Position numbers and translations under genes: made by a program. 64,000 bases of DNA, taken from assembly GCA_959347315.1 (NCBI GenBank), contig OY365822.1, positions 13,495,519 to 13,559,518 on the forward strand. Reading direction: 5' to 3'. This document shows, piece after piece, positions 45,036 through 55,964 of this stretch (position 1 is the first letter of the stretch; every line of letters begins with the position of its first letter). Source of the stretch: Bimastos eiseni (lineage: Eukaryota; Annelida; Clitellata; Crassiclitellata; Lumbricidae). The notes under the pieces are model-generated. The model was given only the letters and a program-made list of their open reading frames with translations, did not search any database and was not told the DNA's origin.

Positions 45036-46139
45036 GGACCAGGATGCGAGCGATTGAGGCGCTCTAATATCGTCTACCGGAAATATCATTTCTGTTACAA
45101 AATCGTTAGCGTTGCGTTTCAGGTCCACATTGAACAAGTAAGTAAATGTGAACAGGAAATTGCTGAGAAATAACTAATACTTGTGATTTGTGTAACGTCC
45201 CATTATGAAAGCATTGAAAAATCGCGAGTATTATTATTATTAGCGGTGTTGTTGTGTCGTCACGTGCGCCGTGGCTTGATGGGACTACCCTACAATTAAC
45301 CATTGTGCATTTATTTGATACGTTTTGAAATAAAATACTGTTTCATATCCTCACCAATCTTGGAATGGATAACAAGTGTTGCTATTTTATTCTGTTACTC
45401 TACAGCATGTCGCACAAAATCAAGTAGGGGCCTATGTGTGTGGCGAATACATAAGCGAGCACTGTGGACGTTTGTTTGTATTGTCTTAGCAATGAAGCAT
45501 GTTTGGATATTACGGTTTTATAGACTTTTGCATTCATGAAAAAGGTATAAATCAAAACTTGTATAAATAGCGCGATAGCCTGCTAATGAATCTTTCCATT
45601 CACAACATTAGTAGCTATGAATATTTTTGAGATAGTGTAATATAGAGCTGAGTTGGTTTGGTTTTAAATCAGCATTGTTTTCCGCTAATTTCATTTTGAG
45701 GTGCGTGGTTCTTTCCGTGGGATAGGCCATTTATTCATGTATTTAAAAGGATTTACAATGTAAGAGCTGCACTATGCAGGATCGCCTCTTTTCCTTGGAA
45801 GGCCGGGTGATCTGGAGCGGTCTTATACATTGGAGCTGCGATTGAAAATGGTATCCTATCTGAAATCATGATCAACCGACTTAAATCGCTTCTATAGCAG
45901 CATTTAGCCTTTTGTGTGTCATTTAAATGTACTAACATTGATGTGATGCTCTTTCTCTTTGACAAATGTAAGAACTAGAGAAGACAATTGAAGTGCAGTC
46001 ACCGTGTACATCTGCAATCGTTCAAATACAGTTTCCCAATGAAAACCATCTGCACATCTTGATCAAGAACATCAGATATATTTTACTTAACCTGTAACCA
46101 AGGCTGCACATGAGAGAAACCACAGTAGGGGCATACTGT

Positions 46140-47537
46140 CACTTGTATCGAAATAATTAATGGCAGTAGGTTCTTTGAGAATACACGTTAAAACTCATAT
46201 TCTATTCCACACAAGAGTTGGTTCTGCCGGTGATCAGTCATGGATGATGTTACTCTAAAAACTCATCTAAGAACAAAGAGAAGTAAAAAGCCACACAGCT
46301 GCCGGTGTGTAAGAAAACGTTTGCTCTAAACAGTACTCTGAAAATTCACATGAGAATTCATACCAGAGAGAAACCGTACAAGTGCTTCATATTTCAGAAA
46401 GCATTTTGTCTAAGCACTACACTGAAAAAGCGTCTGAGAAGCCATACTGGAGAGAAACCATACACATGCCACTCATGTGAGATATCGTTTGCTGGAGGCG
46501 GTTACCTTAAAAGTCACTTGAAAATTCATACTGGAGAGAAACCGTTTATATGTCAGTTATGTCATAAACCATATACCAGGCATTATCATCTGAGAATACA
46601 TAAAAGAACTCATACAGGGGATAAGTTTTGTCCGAAGTTATTCACTGGACGTAGCCAGCTTAAAAACCACGCAATAGTTCACACTGTTGAGAGGTAATAC
46701 ACATGCCAATTATGTCAAAAATTGTTTTCTCAACGTGGTGATCTGAGAAGGCACATTAGAATTCATACTGGAGAGAAACCCTACAAATGCCAGTTATGTC
46801 TGAAATCTTTTGCTGCAAATGGCACCCTGAGAAGGCTCATGAGGATTCATATTGGAGAGAAACCATGCAAATGCCAGTTTTGTGAGAGATCTTTTGCTCA
46901 ATATGAAACTCTGAGAACGCACATGAGAATTCGTACTGGTGAGAAACCATTCAGTTATCAGATATGTCAGAAATCATTAACCACATCTAGTTACCTAAGA
47001 ATGCACCAAAGAATTCATACAGGCGATTAGCCTCACATGTGCCAGTTTTGTCAGAAATTATTCACCCGTCGTACGCATCTTAGTAATCACGCGAGAGTTC
47101 ACACTGGAGTGAAACCATACAAATGTCAGTTATATGAGAAATCTTTTGCAGACTATAGTAACCTGAGGAAGCACATGATAATTCACACTGGAGAGAAACC
47201 ATACAAATGCCAGTTACATGTATGCAAGAAATCTTTTGCAGACTATAGTAACCTGAGGAAGCACATGAGAATTCACACTAGTGAAAACCCGAAAAAATGC
47301 GAGTTATGTGAGAAAATATTTTCTCAAAATGGTGGTCTGAGAGGGCACATGAAAATTCATACTGGAGACAAGCTATTGCAGTGCCTATTGTGTCAGAAAT
47401 CATTTGTACGATATAATCAACTGAAGATGCATAGATGTAGGACTCATACACGGGAAGAATTCGTGTGCGCCAGCTATGTCAGAAACAGAGCTCTACGGGT
47501 AGAGAGAGCGTTGTGGCAACCCAACCCGTACCAGTAA
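46140..47537 (+). pseudogene. C2H2 zinc-finger gene, second duplicate, with nonsense and frameshift lesions
   Basis: About a dozen fingers lie in one continuous frame from 46305 to 47537, broken by in-frame TAA at 46695-46697 and TAG at 47028-47030. Both stops fall exactly in the TGEKP linker (ER-stop-YTC and GD-stop-PHMC). A one-base deletion near 46300 separates the first, degenerate finger (RSKKPHSC), and an even older one lies at about 46170. Several fingers have lost a Cys (CQLYEKSF, KLFTGRSQ region). Intact fingers include CHSCEISFAGGGYLKSH and CQFCQKLFTRRTHLSNH. It is derived from a DNA-binding regulator and is now a pseudogene, unless the stops are read through or spliced around. Confidence 0.85.
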
Positions 47538-47974
47538 CACATAACTGTTGCCCGCACCCGACAACAGAGGATCATTTATGTAAAAACCTTATCATACAGC
47601 GTTTGCATAAAGAATATCCGGTTGTTTGCTCTCAGTCTAGAGTATTACAAAATTCACACGGGCTGAGATACTGAACGTGTGTTAGTCACACAAGACAAAA
47701 AGTCAATGGAATATTCTGTTGCAAGAATGGTTCTTCAAGTAAGCTATTATGGAAACCAAGATCTACATGTACTTGGATTTTTGATAGTGATGTAGGCCTA
47801 CGTTCTGAGCAGTAATTTTTATTTTATGGTTACTTAGTAACTACTTACATTGTAGAACCACGTGAAAGTTTATGATTTTAATTATATAAATTATCATCTG
47901 GCGAAACTTGGAGATGGAATAATTATTACTCCTTGGTGCCGGGGTTTTAACGAAAGAGCTTCCGGACTAATCTT

Positions 47975-48659
47975 TAGGGCATAACCGGAAATCGCCTCGG
48001 ACATTCGCCTCGGCCGAATATTGGACTATTTGGAAGTACTCGCCTCGGCAAATATTACACCCGCAAATAGCTAGAAATAACTTTTTTTGATCAAAATAAT
48101 TTTTTTGGATAAAATAATATTTTTTCATCAAATACATTTAGGGCTAACGGACTTACTTATAAGCTATTGATTAATTAAACAATAACTTAACATTCCATTG
48201 AATTTTCTTTAGAATAATGATCATGTTAATTTATATATTTTAATTTCTTTTCGTATTCCACAAGTGGCAACCAAATCAGTAATTCTCCCTCTTGAATTGG
48301 CTCCACCCACTTTCCGGTAAACATTAGAGAGTAAAAACGTCATTGAAAACTTCATATTTCAAATTTTATAACAAGGTTGTACATTTTTTCACAAATAAAG
48401 TTATTAAATAATAAATATATTGTTATAACCTAGAGTGCGATGATACGCTATATGAAGGATATTGCTATAGACTCTGCATTGAATGTAGATAGTTCTCGTG
48501 GCTGTGGTGCATGTGGCAGGTTAACTATGCTTTGCCTATGGATGGTACTCGCTGCCAGATTTGCCGCTACTATTCGGTTCGTACCCGGATCCGGCAAATA
48601 GTTCATACAAATACTCGGATTCGGTACTCGGTGGAAATTGTTTACTCGGTTTTGCCCTA
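47975..48659. mobile_element. 685-bp deletion derivative of the 18.4-kb hAT transposon
   Basis: The left end TAGGGCATAACCGGAAATCG continues as CCTCGGACATTCGCCTCGG, matching the inverted right end of the intact hAT. The right end (CCGGATCCGGCAAATAG ... CTCGGTTTTGCCCTA) matches its inverted left end. Flanks CTAATCTT and TTAATCTT agree at 7 of 8 bases. The transposase has been deleted, so it could move only with enzyme supplied by an intact copy. Confidence 0.9.
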
Positions 48660-48804
48660 TTAATCTTTTATGTGCTACACGCGATGACATGCTTGAAGTA
48701 TGGTATGTTTTTTATGACTGTTTGAGAACTTTTATTTAAGGGTGCTTTATTATTTTTTTGAGGAACTGGACATTAAGTAGGAATTTCCATTCTAAACAGA
48801 GGGA

Positions 48805-48925
48805 TAAGCCACATATGTGCCAATTATGTCAGATTTTATTCCATGGACGCAGCCACACGAGATTTCACATAGATTTCGGATAGAAATCGTACAAATGCCA
48901 GATATTATTTCTTTGAAATTGCTTT
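48805..48925 (+). pseudogene. Isolated zinc-finger fragment
   Basis: Reads RDKPHMCQLCQILFHGRSH then a degraded HTRFH and SYKCQIL. It is a third remnant of the finger family at 44.8-47.5 kb. Confidence 0.65.
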
Positions 48926-48929
48926 AAAC

Positions 48930-50515
48930 TTAAAGCTTAGGCCTACCTCTGCTATCTGAGTGAAACTCTCACAATGTTTGCCCGTCTTCGATATCAACTT
49001 CTGAGTTCTGTACGGGTGGTGGCATAGATCCATCTGATCACTGTCGAATGAGCTCTTTTAATTAATTCTGTAGTTATTAGTCAAACAATGTATTGGGAAG
49101 CGCATTATTCGCTAGGTGCCGCGATAAGTCACTTTTGAAACCGATAGAATCAGACCATGAAAAAAACGCCTCCACTGTTCGTACTCAGACATTGCCAGTC
49201 CCAAGCCTGGATAATGAAGGAGGGCGACGCTAATCATCTTTGTTGTCACACAGTGTCGTTGTAAGCAAAAAGAATCTGTACGCTGGTGAAGCGATAAGGC
49301 GATGCCGAGTCGGGCTGCAGTCAATGGTTGTATAATTTTGCCCCATGTGAATTGACCCGATATTTAGACAGGGAAAAATCATGCAAGTGTTTTCAACTGT
49401 TACGTTCTCGTAAATTAGGGCACATATTATTATGAAGACGGATGTATGAAATTTAACACTGCATGTGCTTGCTCTGGAAGTTGTACCGTTTAAATCACCA
49501 ATTATGTCATTTCTTGAAGAGGTCTATTCCGATTGGAACAATGTGTGTACTGAGGATGAAGCCTCGATCGGCCGATAGGCCTACTGTAAGTTCTGTAACT
49601 CTTCGCATTCTGGTTGTGCCAGTCTCAAGCTTGGACAAGTAGAAGTGGGCGACGATAATTAGTGTTACCGTGACCAGAGTAAAACAAATTATCCAACCGT
49701 CTTTGTAGTCAGAATAGATAATATAGCACCTTTCAAGGGCGTAGCGCTACTCACCGTCAACGGCACAACAGATTCGTTGTGTTTCTTTTATGGTTTCAAC
49801 TCTGCATATCTTGCTGACGTATTACCCTCTTATTTTGATGTTTCGGTTTAATATTTAGTGACTTCTGGTCGACTGGTCCATTTTGGAAATTGACAGGTTG
49901 ATTGATTGGTTGATCGATTTATGAACTGATGAGTGATTGGCTGACTGGTAGGTTGTAATGTAATGTAAATCCTCGAAAATTTCTCAGTGCCCACAGAAAC
50001 CACGTCAGGGAGACCAGCTTATTCACCGGCGCTAAAGTTGATTAGTTAACTGATTGATTTATGGGGTAGGCCTATTAACTAAACGTAATATCTGCATCCA
50101 TCGACTCTCGCACTTCCCGATGGGGAAGTTCTAGGCTTGAGACTGGCCCTGATACCGTCCAGTATCCGAGGTGAAGTTGCGACTTGCCTACCACGTTAAC
50201 CTACCTTTTTCTGGGTTTCTGCTAAGCATTGCCACCTCTCATAGCGCCCTAGGAGGGCCTAGGTGATACTTCGGCCAAGGCCTTCGCCACTGATGACATA
50301 GCTTCAGCATACATTCCCCTACTCCACTGTGTCACCCCTCATCATGTTGAGGTGTGGGTAGGATTTGAGGCTGTGTTACAAACTATAGCTGATTGGTTGG
50401 TTGGTTGGCTGGTTGGACTGACTGACTGGCTGATCATTGGAATGATTAATCACCTGACTGGTAAAATTGACTGATTAACAGAATAGCTGTTCTGCTAAAC
50501 CGAATTCTGGAAAAT
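48930..50515. other. No gene; two pieces of a dispersed repeat and TTGA-rich sequence
   Basis: GCCAGTCCCAAGCCTGGATA at 49192 and GCCAGTCTCAAGCTTGGACA at 49617 are related words, each followed by GGGCGACG. Their inverse occurs at about 52560 and 6440, so this is a dispersed element. 49880-49950 and 50390-50440 are TTGATTGG-type repeats. Confidence 0.55.
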
Positions 50516-50517
50516 TT

Positions 50518-50647
50518 ATATATGTATGTATATATGTATGTATGCATGCATGTATGTATGTATGTATGTATATGTATGTATGTACTTGTATGTATGTATG
50601 TATGTACTTGTATGTATGTATGTATGTATGTATGTATCTATGTATGT
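50518..50647. repeat. (GTAT)n microsatellite
   Basis: About 130 bp of TATG/TATA steps, interrupted twice by ACTTG. Confidence 0.92.
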
Positions 50648-51042
50648 CCATATATGATTAATTGATCATTTATAAATGGTGCTATCTGAGGAAGGCGCTT
50701 CACACTCATAAGCTATAGAACAACGCATTGCCGGCGAACAACAAATAAGCTCTATTTAAATATGCAATAATTCATGAATAATTCAACAGTGTCGACAGAT
50801 GTTACAGGTAACTAAGGAAACGATCTCTGCGTGTTCTGAAGATACGTCACAGGTCACTCGCGAGTTCCGTTTCAGGTCCACTGATCACCACCGTTCCGCT
50901 CTATTTCTCCCCAGTCCCGCTCCAGATTATTTTGTTTTTGTCTGCAGCAGTCCCATCAGCTCTTATTGTTCCCGTTCTGCTACAGTTGTCCCCGTTGTGC
51001 TTTAGTTGTCCCATGTTCCACGTGAGTGGTCACCGTTCAGCT

Positions 51043-51972
51043 CTACTTGTCCCCAAACCCTCTTTTGTCTCCGAAACCTCTCTTCTCCTCTCCATCCCAT
51101 TCCTGCTGCTGCTGCTGCTGCTGCTGCTGTTGGAAGTCGTTGGCTTTTTCCACCATCGCTGCGAGCACCTTTGTGTCCTGCATCTCTTCTTCCGCCACTC
51201 TTCCGCTGTCACGCCGCAGGTGCTTGCTGAACACGTGATCGTCCGAGGAGGAGAGAGCTGAGTTGGAATTCGGATGAGCCATGCTGCGAACCAGAATCAC
51301 CCCCGTGAAGTCTGTCGGTGTTGCTCCGCTCGGCAACTGTCTAGGGGGCAGACCAATGTCAGTGCTATGGTAACGCGTTTTCATATCGTGGATCTTTTGA
51401 ATTTGGTGTTTGCGTAGGTCGTCCTCGAGCTTACGTATCTTATTCGGGGTCATCACCTTCTTATCACCAAAGCCCCTCTTATCACCAAAACCTTTCTTGT
51501 CAACAAAAACTACTCTCTTATCACCGAATCCCCTCTTATCACCGAAACCCCTCTTCTTATCACCGAATCCTCTCTTAACGCTCCTTTTGTCGCCAAAACC
51601 TCGCTTATCACCAAAACCTTTCTTGTCCCTCTTATCACCGAAGCCTCTCTTCTTATCACCGAAACCCCTCTTCTTATCACCGAATCCTCTCTTGACTTCG
51701 CTGCCGTCATTGACACAGTCCGCACAAGGTTGAGGACGTTGATCCTCCTCCGCCGCTTCCTCGAGGATGTCCTCGCGTTCGGCCATTCTGTCCTCGACCT
51801 TCCTGTCCTCTCTGTCCTCCTTGTCCTCGACAATCATCCACCGTGTGACGGAGTTGTCCTCGTCTGTCGGTCTCCAGGCGACTCCGGCCTCGGCGCAGGG
51901 AGTGGCGCAGAGGCAGAGGACTGCAACGGTTGCCAGAAGGACCGTCGAGTCGATCAGCTTTCGGGCAGACAT
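51043..51972 (-). CDS. Achatin-type neuropeptide precursor (12 GFGD peptides)
   Basis: 309 residues, from the ATG at 51972 to the stop at 51043. Residues 1-29 are a signal peptide (hydrophobic STVLLATVAVLCLCATPC, cleavage near AEA). An acidic spacer follows with CADC. Then come ten GFGD tetrapeptides (residues 96-170), bounded by KR, KK or KKR, plus one degenerate unit (VVFVDK). A 125-residue spacer with 10 Gln leads to two more copies at the extreme C-terminus (KRGFGDKRGFGDK). There is no Gly before the basic sites, so the peptides are not amidated. GFGD is the annelid form of achatin (GFAD in the snail Achatina), in which Phe-2 can be converted to the D form. The product is secreted; prohormone convertase and carboxypeptidase would release it for a receptor on neurons. 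The single-exon start has no rival upstream. Confidence 0.88.
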   Translation of the reverse strand: MSARKLIDSTVLLATVAVLCLCATPCAEAGVAWRPTDEDNSVTRWMIVEDKEDREDRKVEDRMAEREDILEEAAEEDQRPQPCADCVNDGSEVKRGFGDKKRGFGDKKRGFGDKRDKKGFGDKRGFGDKRSVKRGFGDKKRGFGDKRGFGDKRVVFVDKKGFGDKRGFGDKKVMTPNKIRKLEDDLRKHQIQKIHDMKTRYHSTDIGLPPRQLPSGATPTDFTGVILVRSMAHPNSNSALSSSDDHVFSKHLRRDSGRVAEEEMQDTKVLAAMVEKANDFQQQQQQQQQQEWDGEEKRGFGDKRGFGDK

Positions 51973-52069
51973 GTCCTCCGATTCGATCTTCGAGCTTCGT
52001 CGCTCTGGCGCGGGGTCTCCGATTAACTTTAATCACTCTTCTACCTGTTTGGGAAAGAAAAGCAGCAGA

Positions 52070-52330
52070 GTTCGTGTCACTGTCGTCATCATCATTGTCG
52101 TCATCATCATTGTCGTCATTGTCACTGCTGTCATCGTAACTGTTGTCAGCATCACTGTCGTCAGCATAATTGTCGTCATCATCATTGTCGTCATCATCAT
52201 TGTCGTCAGTGTCACTGTCATCATTGTCACTGTCGTCATAAAAACTACCGTCATCGTAACTGTCGTTATTGTCACTGTCGCTATCGTAACTGTCGTCACC
52301 GTCACCCTTATCTTCATAATATTCCGTTTC
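52070..52330. repeat. GTC/GTCATC-rich repeat upstream of the achatin precursor
   Basis: Imperfect TGTCGTCATCATCAT units. On the minus strand one frame is open and almost pure Asp/Asn/Ser (DDNDDDDN) and runs into the achatin region out of frame. It has no start codon, so I treat it as microsatellite sequence in the 5' region rather than a gene. Confidence 0.7.
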
Positions 52331-52794
52331 TAACGCTTCATATTCGTCAACACGATAAACGCTATCTTCATCATGATCATATCTTCAAAAATTAAATTAC
52401 TACAAAGTGTTGGAGCAAAAAAAAGTGTTAATCGGTGATGAAAAGTATTGAGATGAATCGACCGCATACCTTGTTATGTATGCATGTATGCATGTGTGTA
52501 CGTGTGGTAATTTGCGTCTGACGACACTGTGTTTTAGCTTAGACCACTAGCGACGCCCCCTCCTTTATTCGGGCTTGGGACTGACATTGCCAGAGTGCAA
52601 GCAGTGATGGAGGTCTGTCTGTCTTTCTGTGTGTGCGTGTGTGCGCGTTTGTGTGTGTGTGGGTGCAAGCGTGCATGTATTTATGTTTGGAGCAAAGTAT
52701 TTATGCTTGCATACATGTGTGGAATGCATTGGTGTGTGCACATTGCACAAGCACGTATGTATTATGCTTCACTTGTTTTTTTTAAAATTCTATG

Positions 52795-52942
52795 CATAGG
52801 GGTGGCCCTAACAAGCGGGGCCTTTTGGTTCCTAATTGAGTCCCTCGGGCAACCGACAATCAATGCTAGTATATTTTGTACTTGTGTTTACATTTTTCGG
52901 ATTGCTCAATAAACTATTGATTGATTGATTGATTGATTTTTT
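52795..52942 (+). mobile_element. Non-LTR retrotransposon 3' tail, copy 2
   Basis: GGGGTGGCCCTAACAAGCGG through AATAAACTATTGATTGATTG; it matches the tail at 36697-36845 word for word in order and ends in (TGAT)n. Confidence 0.65.
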
Positions 52943-53560
52943 TATTTTTTATTTATATGCATGTATGCCTGTGTGTATGTCTGTGTGTATGCGTGAATGT
53001 TTTTATCCTGTGAAGGCATTCTTGTACTTACGTGTACGGCAGAACATATTTATGTAGCGTGTTTTGGAACCTAGCTGTGATTAAATTACGGAGCAGCGTT
53101 GCTCAATTCTAAATAACTCTAGTGTTTACTGTTTAGCTATCATTAAATCATTGATCATCGAAATACTCGCTCAACCAGCAGCCACGCGACGACATGGCCC
53201 TTTCAGGCCACCGTAGAACCAACCACTACCATACAGGGGTCGATACCACCTCGGCCGGGGTGCTTTGGGCTGGCTTGTGCGCCATAAGTCACGTAGCTCT
53301 GAACATGCCTTCACGTAGGCCATTTAGATGAAGTTGGGATGAGGATACGGAGGTGGAGGGAGTGGAGGCTGCCCGGCCGACCACCTGTTGCGAAATGCGG
53401 AGCCAAGGAGACATTGGTATAGCGGTCACACGGCGGAGCCACTGGTACGATGAGGGACCAATGGGGCATAAATGCCGCGGTCGACGTAAGAGGTTCTGAA
53501 CACCAGTCGTGTGTCTAAAGAGAGGATGAGAACTAAACAGAGTGAGAAAGATACACGCAG
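52943..53560. other. No recognisable gene
   Basis: A TGTATG patch at 52.96-53.01 kb, then unique-looking sequence without a coding frame. Confidence 0.45.
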
Positions 53561-53569
53561 ATAAGGAGG

Positions 53570-53875
53570 AGAGAGATAGACAGACAGAAACGCACAGACA
53601 GACAGGGAGACAGACAGGGAGACAGACAGGGAGACAGACAGGGAGACAGACAGGGAGACAGACAGGGAGACAGACAGGGAGACAGACAGACTGATAAACA
53701 GACTGATAAACAGATAGACAGAAACAGAGAAAGACAGAGACAAAGAGACAGAGCGAGAGACATAGAGTGTGTATGAGAGAGAGAGACAGAGACAGAGACA
53801 GAGACAGAGACAGAGACAGATACCAAGACTGAGACAGGCAGACAGAAAGAGAGAGAGAGAGAGAGATACACGCAC
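53570..53875. repeat. GACAGGGAGACA minisatellite and GACAGA tracts
   Basis: Seven to eight near-perfect copies of a 12-bp unit (CAGACAGGGAGA) at 53600-53690, flanked by imperfect GACAGA/GAGACA repeats to 53870. Confidence 0.93.
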
Positions 53876-54420
53876 CGGACAGCAGACAGAGAGAGAACGA
53901 CTGATTAAACGAAAGAATGAATTAACTCAAAAAATTGAATAAATAAATGAATGGATTTTGAATGATTGAAGGATTGGTTGATTAATTGATTGATTGGCTG
54001 ATTGATTGGTTGGTTGGTTGGTTCATTCATTCATTTATATGAGAAGCGAACGAATGAATGAAGCCAAAATTGGAGGAACGAGAGGAGGCACGAGAGAAGT
54101 TGGAAAATAGGATGGCCAGATAGGACGACTGAAGAAGCGACTATATATAAACTATAAATTCGAGTGGAGTTATGTTGATGCATAATGTTGAGTGACTCAG
54201 ACAGACACACAGAGAGGCAAAGACGCAAATACAGAGACATAGGCTACCCAACAGATTGTTTACTTTTAGCAGGAACAGCGGGAGGAATGGAGATAACTAT
54301 TGAACAAAAGACATCAGCGTCTTCTGCCGTAAAGAGTTGCTGAGACATTGGACCTATTGCAGAATGAGCAAGCTTGATGACGTATAGTCTTTATTCAGCA
54401 ATGTAGAACAGTCCCTGAAG
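53876..54420. other. No gene; TTGG/TTGA repeats
   Basis: Imperfect TGATTGATTGGTTGG repeats at 53.95-54.03 kb; otherwise nothing supportable. Confidence 0.45.
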
Positions 54421-54830
54421 CTGGCCTGAATGAAGATGTTCGGAAGATTTAACTCTGCCATTCCCAGACAATTTATATCTGCAACCCTCAGAGGATTTAT
54501 CTCTGGAATCGTCACAGGATTTATCTCTGCCATCCTCAGACAATCTATATCTGCTATCTCAGAGGAATCATCTCTGTCATCCTCAGAGGATTTATCTCTG
54601 TCATCCTCAGAGAATTTATCTCTGCTATCCTTAAAGAATTTATCTCTACCATCCTCAGATGATTTATCTCTTCCATCCTCAGAATATTTATCTCCGTAAT
54701 CTTCAGAGGATTTGCCTCTGCTGTCCATAGAGGATATGTCTCTGCCACCCTCTAATTCCTCGTCCATAGATTCCGTTGAGTGTTCTGCTGGTGGCTCATA
54801 AGACAATGGAGAATGTACTAGACATACAAA
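54421..54830 (-). other. 24-bp minisatellite block 1, possibly coding (SSEDGRDK repeats)
   Basis: About 12 units of 24 bp (consensus on the plus strand ATCCTCAGAGGATTTATCTCTGCC-like, shown here only as its length and the word GGATTTATCTCTGCC). On the minus strand one frame gives SSEDGRDK octapeptides and opens upstream through LPDSARGRSDCFVC and EPPAEHSTESMDEELEGG. An indel near 54565 switches the frame to INPLRMAE octapeptides. All frames stay open because the unit is a multiple of three, so openness alone proves nothing. There is no ATG, and I recognise no family. Confidence 0.45.
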
Positions 54831-54894
54831 GCAGTCAGATCTCCCTCTTGCAGAATCAGGTAACTTGATTATATTATATATTCTTCATGCAGTA

Positions 54895-55495
54895 CTGCAG
54901 AGCAGCTCACGAAGCTAGCCTGAATGAACATGCTCAGAGGGATTATCTCTGCCATCCTCACAGGATTTATCTCTGCCAACCTCAGATAATTTATCTCTGC
55001 AATCTTCAAAAGATTTATCCGAGCCATCCTCAGAACATTTATCTCTGGAATCGTCAAAGGATTTATCTCTGCCATCCTCAGACAATTTATATCTGCTATC
55101 CTCAGATAAATCATCTCTGTCGGCCTCAGAGGATTTATCTCTGTGATTCTCTGAGGATTTATCTCTATGATCTTCAGAGAATCTACCTCTGCCATGCTTA
55201 GACAATTTATATCTGCAATCCTCTGATGATTTATCTCTGCCATCCTCACAGGATTTATCTCTGACATCCTCAGAGAATTTATCTCTACCATCCTCAGATG
55301 ATTTATCTCTGCCATCCTCAGAGGTTTTATCTCTGCCATTCTCGGAGAATTTATCTCCGCAATCTTCAGAGGATTTATCTTTGCCACTCTCTAATTTCCT
55401 CGTCCTTAGATTTCGTTGAGTATTCTGCTTGTGGATCGGAAGACAATGGGAAATGCACCAGACAAACAAAGCAGTCAGATCCCATACCTCTCAGT
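54895..55495 (-). other. 24-bp minisatellite block 2, tandem duplicate of block 1
   Basis: About 18 units of the same 24-bp repeat with matching borders: GCCTGAATGAA at the left of both blocks, and CTCGTCC(A/T)TAGA, TCTGCT, GAAGACAATGG and AAAGCAGTCAGATC at the right. The offset is about 640 bp. The SSEDGRDK frame is open for 16 units (FSEDVRDK, SCEDGRDK, LSEDSRYK), but an extra A in GAGGAAATTAG breaks its link to the conserved upstream segment that is in frame in block 1. This is probably a decayed duplicate of an exon, or a non-coding minisatellite. Confidence 0.5.
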
Positions 55496-55739
55496 TCAGT
55501 AAATTTTTATATAAGAATAGTTGACAGTCAATTCCTTTATCGTGAAGATTCCCCGTTGAAGGAGTGACCCTAAACAAAAATAGTGACCAGTGATCACATG
55601 ATTGTTTGGCTCTCATCATATCATATATCCACATATGAGCCACAAAAGACAGTGACTTCTTCTTCCAGCTCAGAAGCTGACAAGCTTAAACATTGCAACA
55701 AATCTGTGAATCCAGGTTTTATCATTAGTTGATATCATA

Positions 55740-55964
55740 CAGTGAGTTTCACTTAATAGTTACAAATTTTCTTGGCATTCGGCAATAGCAAACGATTACT
55801 GACACGAAACTGAAACTGAAGCACTCGAAAGTGATTGAAATGACAGGAAGAAGTTCATCTAGCAAGCATGATGAATCACAAACAATTTGCAGGGCTGTCA
55901 CAAAAACTACACCTCTTGCGAAAATATACCCAATACTGAATAAAATATCAAGTGAAACTCACTG
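55740..55964. mobile_element. Tc1/mariner-like MITE, 225 bp, TA target site
   Basis: CAGTGAGTTTCACTTAATA at the left and, inverted, CAGTGAGTTTCACTTGATA at the right are terminal repeats of about 19 bp. TA flanks both ends (55738-55739 and 55965-55966). It has no coding capacity. The CAGT start and TA duplication fit the Tc1/mariner superfamily. Confidence 0.85.

Larger units (their letters stand above)
43757..46040 (+). repeat. Tandem segmental duplication of about 1.45 kb
   Basis: Sequence from about 43757 onward is repeated from about 45228 onward in the same order: the (ATT)n and GTGAGCCGTGGCTT-type words, TTGCTATTCTGTTGCTCTAC, CTTAGCAATGAAGCATGT, TCTTTCCATTCACA, AGCTGAGTTG, GTGCGTGGTTCTTT, and a decayed LINE tail (ATCTGGAACGACCTTCCTTC against ATCTGGAGCGGTCTTATACA). 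The offset is 1471 bp at the left and 1444 bp further right. Each copy runs into its own zinc-finger segment. Divergence is clear by eye, so the event is not recent. Confidence 0.85.

Noticed and set aside
51410..51733. Plus-strand open frame with LSPKPLLSPNP repeats
   Set aside because: It is the exact antisense of the achatin repeat array; the minus strand has the signal peptide and dibasic logic.
52033..52333. Open frames rich in Thr/Val (plus) and Met/Thr or Asp (minus)
   Set aside because: They follow a GTCATC microsatellite; none has a start codon or a conserved non-repeat part.
53426..53875. 149-residue Leu/Ser/Cys frame resembling a membrane protein
   Set aside because: Produced by GACAGGGAGACA and GAGACA repeats.
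54430..54699. Plus-strand frame with SSEDLSLSS repeats
   Set aside because: All frames are open because the repeat unit is 24 bp; no start or conserved flank supports the plus strand.
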